Origin: Methanomicrobia archaeon LH_S13
GTDB lineage: Archaea; Halobacteriota; Syntropharchaeia; Alkanophagales; Methanospirareceae
Direction: 5' to 3'
DNA length: 8,924 bases
Assembly: GCA_023659785.1 (NCBI GenBank)
Contig: JAGXOR010000046.1
Coordinates: forward strand, 1-8,924
Positions 1 to 5,884 of this stretch are shown here, piece after piece. Each line of letters starts with the position of its first letter. Position 1 is the stretch's first letter. Under the pieces are notes generated by a model. That model did not search any database, was not told the DNA's origin, and worked only from the letters and a program-made list of their open reading frames with translations. A program made the position numbers and the translations under genes.

Positions 1-21
1 CCAGCTCTCTCAGCCTTGTAA

Positions 22-53
22 GATATATAAGAATATGTTTTAGTAATATAAAA
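22..53. promoter_or_regulatory. Additional TATA-like AT-rich elements at the window start
   Basis: Two more TATA-like stretches, agatatataag (about 22-32) and taatataaaaa (about 44-54), lie upstream of the operon promoter. The first reads on the minus strand as cttatatatc, close to the archaeal consensus, so it could drive a divergent gene to the left of the window. A short GC-rich dyad (tctccc at 64-69, gggaga at 80-85) follows. The upstream neighbour is not visible, so the role of these sites is uncertain. Confidence 0.25.
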
Positions 54-93
54 ACCCAATTCATCTCCCACCTCTCGGAGGGAGACTTCTTGG

Positions 94-101
94 CTTATAA
101 G
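94..101 (+). promoter_or_regulatory. TATA box of the smc-like/purB operon
   Basis: The octamer cttataag is centred about 25 bases before the ATG at 122. That is the usual TATA-to-start distance in archaea, so the mRNA would begin at or very near the start codon (leaderless). No Shine-Dalgarno sequence lies just before the ATG; the purine run at 77-85 is about 37 bases away, too far to act as one. An in-frame TAA at 98-100 closes the reading frame upstream. The assignment is inferred from sequence and spacing only. Confidence 0.55.
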
Positions 102-121
102 TTAAAATAATCAGAAATAAA

Positions 122-2053
122 ATGCTCAAATTAAGTGCCAAAGAACCCAGCACCAGCATCTGGCTGAAAGAAATAATCTTAGAGAATTTTATGTCCTACG
201 AGTATGCGAGAATACCGCTAAAAAAGGGGCTTAATCTGATTTCAGGTCCAAACGGTGCGGGAAAATCATCCATTCTATTGGCAATTTCCGTCGCATTGGG
301 TCAGATATACACAGAAAGGAGCAAAAGACTGAGAGATTTGATAAGGCAGGGCGAGGAAATCGCAAGAATTACGCTGGTATTTGATAACGAAGAAACGAAT
401 GGAAGAAGGCCAATCAGTTTTTCAGATGCAGATACTTTCATGCTGTCGAGATATCTGAGGAACGACGGGAACTACTGGTGGGAAGCGGATTATAAGCGGA
501 TAAGCTACGAAGAAGTTGCCTGGCTGTTCAGAGGTTTTGGACTCGACCCGAATAATATGCTGATAATCATGCACCAGAACACAATGGAACGATTCTGCTT
601 GACCGCGCCACAGGAGAAGCTGAAGCTTTTAGAAGAGGCTGTTGGCTTCAGCGCGTATCGAGAAAAGGTGATAGAAGCGAAACAGAGGCTTGAATCAATC
701 ATAAGCGAAGATGAATCCATTTCCGAATTGCTTGGAAGAGCAGAGGAAAGCCTTGGTTATTGGAAAGAGATGCACGAGAAGTATTTGCTAAGAGAGGAGT
801 TGGAGGAGAAAAGAAGGTGGTTGAAAAGAGAAGCGATATGGACACGTGTAATAAAACAAGAAGCAGCGTTAAAAATGTTCGCGGAACGGCTTAAAGAGAA
901 GGAATCAGCGTTTGAATCGAACATAGCAGAAATAGAAGACACAAAAGAAAAGATAAAAACGTGGCGCGAAAAACTCGACTCGTGGAAAGTCAACTCAAAG
1001 GAATCCTTTTACGAACTCTTGCACTTAGAGAAGGAAGAGACGAAATTCGAGCTTTTAGCTGAGCATCTACGCGAGAATGAACGGCTTTTTAGCGATTCGA
1101 GGAAGAAAGGAGAGGTAGATAAAATAAGGGAAAGGTTAAAAGAAGCTCTTAAACGAAAGGAAGAACTGAAAAAGGATATAAACAAGGTGCAAAGCGAACT
1201 TGGCGCCTTTGAAAGAAGTCTGGAATCAAACATGGATTCCTATATAAGCTATCGAGTAAAAGAAGAAGTCCTCAGGTTTAAAAAGGACATGCTCAAACCT
1301 GATATAAAAGCAATCGAAACGGAGATAAGGAAAGTGAATCAAAAGTTGGCGAATTTAGCGTCCTTGAAGAAAAAAGCCGGTGAGAGAATAGAAACCGAAA
1401 GAAAACAGAGCGAAATAGAGAATGAAATAAGTTTAGTTGGTGTAAGAGTCGAAGCTCTGGGCGAGATACCGGAGGAGACGGAAGAAATATACTCAAATTA
1501 TTCACGCTTGTTTGATGAATTAAAAGAGAAATCGAAGATAGTGGTGGCGAATAAACGAGAAGGGCTGCGCGAACTTGATTCGAGGAACAAAATCTGGCAT
1601 AAGGCGATAACCGACCTTTTAAATTCTATCAACGGTTCTTTTCAGCAGATTCTGTCCTGCATAGGTGCTTCTGGCTTAGCACGACTGGTTGATGTCAAGG
1701 ACGGAGAGGATATAGAAAATGCAGGTTTAGAACTTTTCGTTGGGTTTCGTGGCTCTCCACCGGTTCTATTTGATTACCATACGCAGAGCGGAGGAGAAAA
1801 GACAGCTTTGGTAATGGCTTTCCTATTGTCAATCCAGCAACTGTTGCGGTCCCCTTTCAGAGCGGTGGACGAGTTCGATTTACACATGGACGCGAGGAAT
1901 CGTGAAGAGATATATAAGATGATGATTTCGTCAATGAAAGAGTCTGAATGTTTGTTGATCACTCCAGGCATGATAACCGTGACTGACCCAAGTGTTCATA
2001 TGATAGTGGTGCAAAAGGCGTATGGGAAATCGGGTGTGAAGGAGGTAAAATGA
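122..2053 (+). CDS. Short SMC-like ATPase with Smc5/Smc6-type head motifs
   Basis: This is a 643-residue protein of the SMC/Rad50 ABC-ATPase superfamily, which holds or remodels DNA by ATP-driven head engagement. Visible in order: the N-terminal strand with Walker A GPNGAGKS (residues 42-49); a Q-loop region HQNTMERF (151-158); a charged heptad-like coiled-coil region (about 165-495); the ABC signature QSGGEKT (555-561); Walker B FRAVDEFD with catalytic Glu584; a D-loop HMDARNR (588-594); and LLITPGM (611-617). The D-E-F-D-x-x-M-D Walker B/D-loop and the late I-T-P motif resemble eukaryotic Smc6 and Smc5 more than bacterial-type SMC (usually V-L-D-E-x-D-A-x-L-D). No CxxC zinc hook and no globular hinge are apparent; canonical SMCs are about 1100-1200 residues. 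The start follows a TATA box at leaderless distance. The protein may dimerise through a minimal turn near residues 365-395. The superfamily is certain; the cellular role (chromosome organisation or repair) is inferred. Archaeal Sph-type SMC-like proteins are the alternative label. Confidence 0.9.
   Translation: MLKLSAKEPSTSIWLKEIILENFMSYEYARIPLKKGLNLISGPNGAGKSSILLAISVALGQIYTERSKRLRDLIRQGEEIARITLVFDNEETNGRRPISFSDADTFMLSRYLRNDGNYWWEADYKRISYEEVAWLFRGFGLDPNNMLIIMHQNTMERFCLTAPQEKLKLLEEAVGFSAYREKVIEAKQRLESIISEDESISELLGRAEESLGYWKEMHEKYLLREELEEKRRWLKREAIWTRVIKQEAALKMFAERLKEKESAFESNIAEIEDTKEKIKTWREKLDSWKVNSKESFYELLHLEKEETKFELLAEHLRENERLFSDSRKKGEVDKIRERLKEALKRKEELKKDINKVQSELGAFERSLESNMDSYISYRVKEEVLRFKKDMLKPDIKAIETEIRKVNQKLANLASLKKKAGERIETERKQSEIENEISLVGVRVEALGEIPEETEEIYSNYSRLFDELKEKSKIVVANKREGLRELDSRNKIWHKAITDLLNSINGSFQQILSCIGASGLARLVDVKDGEDIENAGLELFVGFRGSPPVLFDYHTQSGGEKTALVMAFLLSIQQLLRSPFRAVDEFDLHMDARNREEIYKMMISSMKESECLLITPGMITVTDPSVHMIVVQKAYGKSGVKEVK
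2041..2053 (+). promoter_or_regulatory. Shine-Dalgarno and ATGA stop/start overlap for purB
   Basis: GGAGGT at 2041-2046 lies 3 bases before the purB ATG (2050-2052). The ATG overlaps the TGA stop of the SMC-like gene (2051-2053) in the form ATGA. This fixes the purB start and indicates translational coupling within one transcript. Confidence 0.85.
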
Positions 2054-3432
2054 AAGAAGAAATAGACTTCTTGGCATTCTCTCCTACGGACTACCGGTAT
2101 GCAGTGGATGAATTGAGGTATTATCTATCCGAGGAAGCTTTCGTGGAGTATAAAGCGAAAGTAGAAGCTGCGGTTGCGAGAGTTTTCGAGAAGGAAGGCA
2201 GTCTAAGTAAAGAATTATGCGATGAAATAGTAGAGGCGGCGTCAAAGGTAAACGCAGCGGAGGTGTATGAAGAGGAGAAACGTACAAAACATGACATCCG
2301 CGCGCTTGTTAATGTGATAAGGAACAAGGTACGCGATGAGGCGAAACCGTTCGTGCATCTCAGTGCTACTTCTTATGATGTCGTGGATACCGCAAATGCG
2401 CTCAGGTACAGAGATGCCGTGATGAAAGTAATCATTCCAGATATGCTTGGATTAGAGCGGGCTTGGATAGCTTTAGCGCGCAGAGAAAAGGACAGCCTGC
2501 AAATAGGGAGGACGCATGGGCAGCACGCCGAGCCTATTACCTTTGGGTTCGCAATTGCGCAGTATGTGAACCGGTGGTGCTCGCAGATATTGAGGGTGAA
2601 GGAGGCAAGTGAAAACCTTGTAGGTAAATTCTCTGGTGCTGTCGGTGCATATAATGCGACATCTTTAATTTTTAACGACCCTGAGGAGTTTGAACGAGAG
2701 GTGCTCACTTTGCTCGAGATAAAACCTGCGAGGGTATCCACGCAGATTGTTCCTCCTGAACCTATGTCCGATTTCGTTCATTCTATAATAAGCAGTTTCT
2801 CCGTCGTAGCCAATTTCTGCGATGATATGCGGCATCTTCAGCGAATAGAGATAGGCGAGGTGATGGAAAGTGTGGCGGAGGAGCAGGTGGGCTCGTCAAC
2901 GATGCCGCATAAAAGAAACCCTATTGGTTTTGAAGGCGTGAAAAGCCTGTGGAAGAAATTCATGCCGCAGGCTATAACTGCGCACCTCGATCAGATTTCT
3001 GAACACCAACGCGACCTTACGAATTCGGCGTCGCAGCGATACACGCAGGAGTTATTGGTGGTTTTTGATTACTGCGTTAGAAGGCTACGAAGGATTTCAG
3101 AGCGGTTGGTAGTGGATAGAGAGAGAATGCGTAAAAATTTTATGATTTCTAAGGATAATATCATTGCGGAACCGCTGTACATTCTCCTCTCTTACTACGG
3201 GCATCCGGATGCGCATGAATACGTGCGTAAGAAGAGTTTTCAGGCTTATACGGAGAGTAAATCGTTGCGAGCGGTCGTCGAGTGCGATGAGGAGATAAAG
3301 TCGTATTTACAAAAATTTTCGCGTGAGCAGAAGGAGAAGGTTTTTGATGCAGAGAAGTATATTGGGATAGCAGCGGAAAAAGCAGAGAGGGTTGCAGATT
3401 ATTGGGAAGGGGTTTTTAAGACAAACTTTTAA
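2050..3432 (+). CDS. purB: Adenylosuccinate lyase
   Basis: A 460-residue cytoplasmic enzyme of the fumarase/aspartase superfamily. It cleaves SAICAR to AICAR plus fumarate, and adenylosuccinate to AMP plus fumarate, so it acts twice in purine synthesis. Seen in the sequence: KHD with His81, a position matching a conserved active-site histidine of the family; the substrate loop TSYDVVDTA (107-115); GRTHGQHAEP with catalytic His156 (153-162); and the superfamily signature GSSTMPHKRNP (281-291), whose serine is the expected general base on the flexible loop. SEHQRDLTNS (317-326) matches another family motif. The length is normal for a tetrameric PurB, and nothing appears missing. It is the second gene of a dicistron with the SMC-like ATPase, sharing ATGA and with its own strong Shine-Dalgarno, so it is presumably co-transcribed from the TATA box near 94. 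Identity is firm; the reason for pairing with an SMC-like protein is unknown. Confidence 0.97.
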   Translation: MKEEIDFLAFSPTDYRYAVDELRYYLSEEAFVEYKAKVEAAVARVFEKEGSLSKELCDEIVEAASKVNAAEVYEEEKRTKHDIRALVNVIRNKVRDEAKPFVHLSATSYDVVDTANALRYRDAVMKVIIPDMLGLERAWIALARREKDSLQIGRTHGQHAEPITFGFAIAQYVNRWCSQILRVKEASENLVGKFSGAVGAYNATSLIFNDPEEFEREVLTLLEIKPARVSTQIVPPEPMSDFVHSIISSFSVVANFCDDMRHLQRIEIGEVMESVAEEQVGSSTMPHKRNPIGFEGVKSLWKKFMPQAITAHLDQISEHQRDLTNSASQRYTQELLVVFDYCVRRLRRISERLVVDRERMRKNFMISKDNIIAEPLYILLSYYGHPDAHEYVRKKSFQAYTESKSLRAVVECDEEIKSYLQKFSREQKEKVFDAEKYIGIAAEKAERVADYWEGVFKTNF

Positions 3433-3465
3433 AAAAAAAGTTTGATTAAAAAACTACTCAAACTT
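3422..3465 (+). terminator. Mutually exclusive AT-rich hairpins at the purB stop
   Basis: Three complementary arms lie at the end of purB: caaactttt (3422-3430, overlapping the stop codon), aaaagtttg (3436-3444) and tcaaactt (3458-3465). The middle arm can pair with the left one (9 bp, 5-base loop) or, as aagtttga (3438-3445), with the right one (8 bp, 12-base loop). The A-tract between arms 1 and 2 is nine bases long. This may end the smc-like/purB transcript or protect its 3' end. It lacks a clear terminal U-run on the + strand, so a terminator call is tentative. Confidence 0.35.
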
Positions 3466-3830
3466 ACGATGTCTTTGGCACTGTTAACCGTCCTTATATA
3501 GGTATAAGGGCATTTGAGGGCCTGACATACCAGCTGTGCAAGGAATATCGAAATGCTCTTCTAAGGCTTGCCGTTTTCCTTATCCTTTTTAACTTCTCTA
3601 ACTTTATCCCGCTTCTATATCCCTTCGCGGTGTTTTGTATTTCCATATGCTTAATATAATATAAGATAAGATTTGTTAGTATATAAAGGAATTGATAGAC
3701 ATAAAAAAATATGCACATACAATTATAAGCGCAATTCATTCTCAGGCTAAAGCGCTGAGGCTTTCTTGCTTATCTTCTGTAAATGAGGAAGAGCTGAGAA
3801 AGAGCTTTCAAATAAAAAAATATTTGTTCT
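3433..3830. other. Spacer of about 400 bases without a convincing gene
   Basis: This stretch separates the smc-like/purB operon from the tfb-hisA operon. It holds the hairpins at the purB stop, an 18-base dyad containing CTTATATA (3492-3509), a long-range stem of arms 3506-3515 and 3551-3560 (10 bp with one G-U), a pyrimidine-rich tract (about 3570-3605), a strong TATA-like element tatataaa (3680-3687), a short hairpin (3741-3759) and the tfb promoter region. A minus-strand ORF at 3494-3739 is open but has no family resemblance. No tRNA, CRISPR or clear C/D-box RNA was recognised. A small RNA or leader is possible but not demonstrated. Confidence 0.4.
3741..3759 (+). other. Short hairpin in the tfb upstream region
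   Basis: ctcag-gc (3741-3747) pairs with gc-ctgag (3752-3759, with one bulged g at 3754) around a taaa loop, giving a 7-bp stem. It lies about 115 bases before the tfb start. It would sit in a leader if transcription begins at the TATA-like element near 3680, or would precede the transcript if the nearer AT-rich element at about 3813-3825 is used. A second dyad, gaaag-ag-ctttc, lies at 3798-3809. Confidence 0.3.
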
Positions 3831-3855
3831 TTGAGAAATAGGGTAAAAAAGATAA

Positions 3856-3863
3856 GGGAGGTG
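3856..3863 (+). promoter_or_regulatory. Shine-Dalgarno deciding the tfb start
   Basis: GGGAGGTG ends 9 bases before the ATG at 3873. It overlaps the coding sequence of the longer alternative that would begin with TTG at 3831, and no such site precedes that TTG. The ATG is therefore the preferred start. Confidence 0.7.
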
Positions 3864-3872
3864 CATGGGAAC

Positions 3873-4562
3873 ATGGAAGATAAGGAAGAAAGCATTGGAG
3901 AAGCAAGGGAGATATCCAAGCCAGATAGAGCGCGTTTACACCGGCTTAGTGAGCATCAAAGAAGAAAAAAAATAAGCACGGCAATTGGGAGACAGCGTTT
4001 AGTTGCGCAAGTAGAGATAGATAGATTGTCTGCATTGCTTTCTATATCTGACAAGGCAAGAGAGGGCAGCATGGAGTTATATCATAAAGCATGGGGAAAT
4101 AATTTGATTCATGGACGTTCAATAGAGAAAATACTGGCAGCATCTATATACCTGGCGTGTCGTAAACATAAAGTGCCAAGAACACTTGATGAGATACAAG
4201 AAGTAACAAAAGTAGGAAGAAAAGACATAGTAAAAACGAGTAAGTTATTGGCAAGCAGGCTGGGAATGAGGCTTGCTCCAACGTCACCTCTGGACTATGT
4301 GAGCAGATTTTGCGCTAAACTGAATTTGAAGGAACCCGTAGAGGAAAAGGCGAGGGAGATAATAAATAAATCATTGGATAAGGGTATAACAAGCGGCAGA
4401 GGTCCTACGGGTATAGTGGCATCGGCGATATACATAGCATCAATCTTATGCGACGATAGGAAGACACAAAAGGACGTTGCTGAGGCTACTGGCGTCACTG
4501 AAGTAACTCTGCGTGTAAGGTATAAGGAGATAGCGGGAGAGTTAGGACTAATAGTAGAATAG
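3873..4562 (+). CDS. Transcription factor B core protein lacking the zinc ribbon
   Basis: A 229-residue homologue of archaeal TFB (eukaryotic TFIIB), which binds the TBP-TATA complex and the BRE and recruits RNA polymerase. Two cyclin-like repeats are complete: repeat one (about 45-125) has GRSIEKILAASIYLACR (81-97) and PRTLDEI (102-108); repeat two (about 135-225) has PTSPLDYVSRFC (136-147), SGRGPTGIVASAIYIAS (174-190) and the BRE-reading helix-turn-helix, including DVAEATGVTEVTLRVRYKE (201-219). The N-terminal CxxC zinc ribbon and the B-reader/B-linker of normal TFBs (about 300 residues) are absent; only about 25 charged residues precede the core. No cysteine pairs are encoded upstream in any + frame near the start, so this is not an obvious frameshift. 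The zinc ribbon normally docks on RNA polymerase, so this may be a specialised or competing regulator; that is inference. It abuts hisA without a gap. A TTG at 3831 would add 14 residues but has no ribosome site. Confidence 0.9.
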   Translation: MEDKEESIGEAREISKPDRARLHRLSEHQRRKKISTAIGRQRLVAQVEIDRLSALLSISDKAREGSMELYHKAWGNNLIHGRSIEKILAASIYLACRKHKVPRTLDEIQEVTKVGRKDIVKTSKLLASRLGMRLAPTSPLDYVSRFCAKLNLKEPVEEKAREIINKSLDKGITSGRGPTGIVASAIYIASILCDDRKTQKDVAEATGVTEVTLRVRYKEIAGELGLIVE

Positions 4563-5315
4563 ATGGAGAAATTTGAGGTAATACCTGCGATAGACCTTAG
4601 AGGTGGTAAATGTGTTCAATTGAGGCAAGGTAAAAAAGAAGCGGTGATCGTCTCTTCAGCGGAGAACCCGGTGGAGATAGCGAGGAACTGGGTTACGCAG
4701 GGTGCGACCCGCTTACACATAATAGATTTGGATGGTGCATTTCAAGCCAGGAAGAACAATTTTGAGGTGATTAAAAATATAACGGAATCGGAAGGAGTAA
4801 GGGGGAAAGCAAAGATTCAGGTGGGTGGAGGAATCAGGTCTTACGACGGCGCGGTTAAGCTACTCAAAATAGGTTCAGGCATAGGGGTGGATAGAATAAT
4901 ATTTGGGACTGCTGCACTGAAATCACCGCAACTTATAGAAGAAGTAACGAATGAGTTTTCTTCTGAGAGGGTAATGGTTGCACTGGATGTGAGAAAGGGA
5001 AAAGTAGCGATAGATGGATGGAGGGAAACGACAGGGGTGGCGGCAACGGAAGCGGCGAAACAAGCACAGAGAATGGGTGCGGGTAGTTTGCTCTTTACGA
5101 ACATAGACGTTGAAGGTTTGATGAAAGGAATAGAAAGGAAGATTGTGGAGGAGTTCGTGAGTGCTGTGAGCGTGCCGGTGGTAATAGCAGGGGGAGTGAG
5201 TAATACAGAGGACGTGATGAGGATAAAAGAAGCGGGAGCATGCGGAGTAGTGATAGGTAGCGCATTGTACAAGGGGGAAATTGATTTGTATAGGTGCCTG
5301 GGTTTAGCGGTTTAG
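4563..5315 (+). CDS. hisA: ProFAR isomerase, histidine biosynthesis
   Basis: A 250-residue (beta/alpha)8-barrel enzyme that isomerises ProFAR to PRFAR, the fourth step of histidine biosynthesis. The N-terminus IPAIDLRGGKCVQLRQG (7-23) is diagnostic and contains the catalytic Asp11. The opposite-half acid/base is Asp142 in VALDVRKGKV (139-148). GWRETTG (152-158) is the usual substrate loop. The two phosphate sites are QVGGGIR (86-92) and AGGV (209-212) with GSALY (232-236). HisA rather than HisF is supported by GWRET and by D-L-R-G-G. The length is normal. The ATG follows the tfb TAG directly, and no ribosome site lies in the preceding 12 bases, so translation probably depends on re-initiation after tfb. 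The C-terminal codons and stop lie inside an 8-base tandem repeat. No other his genes are nearby. Confidence 0.96.
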   Translation: MEKFEVIPAIDLRGGKCVQLRQGKKEAVIVSSAENPVEIARNWVTQGATRLHIIDLDGAFQARKNNFEVIKNITESEGVRGKAKIQVGGGIRSYDGAVKLLKIGSGIGVDRIIFGTAALKSPQLIEEVTNEFSSERVMVALDVRKGKVAIDGWRETTGVAATEAAKQAQRMGAGSLLFTNIDVEGLMKGIERKIVEEFVSAVSVPVVIAGGVSNTEDVMRIKEAGACGVVIGSALYKGEIDLYRCLGLAV

Positions 5316-5321
5316 CGGTTT
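5301..5321 (+). repeat. Tandem 8-base repeat over the hisA stop
   Basis: The unit ggtttagc occurs twice in tandem and is followed by a partial third copy, ggttt. It encodes the last hisA residues and supplies its TAG stop. This looks like a replication-slippage product; gain or loss of one unit would shift the frame and change the C-terminus. Confidence 0.7.
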
Positions 5322-5365
5322 GGATAAATGATAAAGCGAGCTTCTAATCCGCTTGACTGCGTGAG

Positions 5366-5438
5366 CGCCGCCGACAGGACTCGAACCTGTGACAAGCCGG
5401 TTAACAGCCGGGCACTCTACCAACTGAGTTACGGCGGC
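5366..5438 (-). tRNA. tRNA-Asn (GTT)
   Basis: Read on the minus strand this is a 73-base cloverleaf: acceptor GCCGCCG with CGGCGGC; D-stem ACTC/GAGT with a G-G-containing loop; anticodon loop CTGTTAA with anticodon GTT; T-arm ACAGG-TTCGAGT-CCTGT; discriminator G. CCA is not encoded, and there is no intron. The anticodon stem reads CCCGG against CCGGC, giving a C-C mismatch at 27-43 (or a bulged C with G26 pairing). All other stems are fully paired. The identity bases (anticodon GTT, discriminator G) suit asparagine. It is convergent with hisA and downstream of the acylphosphatase gene on the same strand. Confidence 0.96.
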
Positions 5439-5479
5439 AGACGGTATTCGTGATTCTGCACTATTTTATTATCTATTTT

Positions 5480-5487
5480 TATTTAAA
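5480..5487 (-). promoter_or_regulatory. TATA box of tRNA-Asn
   Basis: The minus strand reads TTTAAATA, a full match to the archaeal box A consensus TTTAWATA. It lies about 45 bases upstream of the tRNA 5' end, leaving a leader of roughly 15-20 bases. It sits just beyond the acylphosphatase stop, so the tRNA likely has its own promoter. Confidence 0.55.
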
Positions 5488-5500
5488 CATAAATGAAGAC

Positions 5501-5788
5501 TCAATAGCGATAGTGAATGGAAAACCCTTTAAATTTTCCTGTATATTCCTCCCATGTAACCTTTACCGATGATACCTTCGCCGCAGAAGGACCATAATGG
5601 CAAAATTCTATCATTTCGTCCACTTTCCCCTTTAGCCCTTCAAACACCGCTTCTACACGACCATCATCCAGGTTTTGCACCCACCCCTTTACGCCCCTCA
5701 TATCCGCTTCGTCTTTCGTTGCATATCGGAAGAGAACACCCTGCACACGACCCTTGACAAACACATGTGCTCTTACTTTTGATTCCAT
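5501..5788 (-). CDS. acyP: Acylphosphatase
   Basis: A 95-residue enzyme with the small alpha/beta sandwich acylphosphatase fold. It hydrolyses acyl phosphates such as carbamoyl phosphate or 1,3-bisphosphoglycerate to the acid and phosphate in the cytoplasm. Both family signatures are present: GRVQGVLFR (13-21) with the catalytic phosphate-binding Arg21, and GWVQNLDDGRVEAVFEG (35-51) with the catalytic Asn39. GPSAAKV (66-72) and the C-terminal GFSIHYRY, the usual F-x-I-x-x pattern of the last strand, complete the fold. The length is typical. It lies downstream of the Trm112-like gene on the same strand but has a plausible TATA box in the 96-base gap, so it may be transcribed separately. No Shine-Dalgarno precedes the ATG, suggesting a short or absent leader. 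Physiological substrate is unknown, as for most family members. Confidence 0.95.
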   Translation of the reverse strand: MESKVRAHVFVKGRVQGVLFRYATKDEADMRGVKGWVQNLDDGRVEAVFEGLKGKVDEMIEFCHYGPSAAKVSSVKVTWEEYTGKFKGFSIHYRY

Positions 5789-5818
5789 TTTTTAATACAT
5801 ACATCTAAATCTTAGAGA

Positions 5819-5826
5819 TTATAAAT
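5819..5826 (-). promoter_or_regulatory. TATA box of acylphosphatase
   Basis: The minus strand reads gggaaATTTATAA, an A-rich BRE-like stretch followed by a TATA element. It is 31-38 bases upstream of the ATG at 5788, implying a transcript start within about 10 bases of the start codon. This matches the lack of a Shine-Dalgarno site. Confidence 0.5.
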
Positions 5827-5884
5827 TTCCCTTTTCTCTCCTCTTCCTCTATCTCTACTATCTGTCTTTTACCTCTTCGGCAAT

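Noticed and set aside
3469..3501. Ten-codon hydrophobic reading frame that might be a leader peptide
   Set aside because: Very short, no ribosome site, and it lies far from the next gene; such frames arise by chance.
3494..3739. Full 81-codon minus-strand frame in the purB-tfb spacer
   Set aside because: The first half is Phe/Tyr/Ile-rich as expected from random AT-rich DNA, there is no ribosome site or promoter at the right distance, and no family resemblance. Only the internal 50-codon version is kept as a weak finding.
3781..3800. Possible C/D-box RNA (tgagga followed by ctga)
   Set aside because: The C box deviates from TGATGA, the spacing to the D-like box is only a few bases, and no second box pair or guide region is present.
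3831..3872. Longer TFB start at TTG 3831
   Set aside because: No ribosome site precedes it, the added 14 residues have no zinc-ribbon features, and a good Shine-Dalgarno sits before the ATG at 3873.
4841..5272. Long minus-strand frame (143 codons) inside hisA
   Set aside because: It is the antisense shadow of hisA, Ser/Thr/Pro-rich with no motif; the same holds for the antisense frames over cofE, purB and the purD-like gene.
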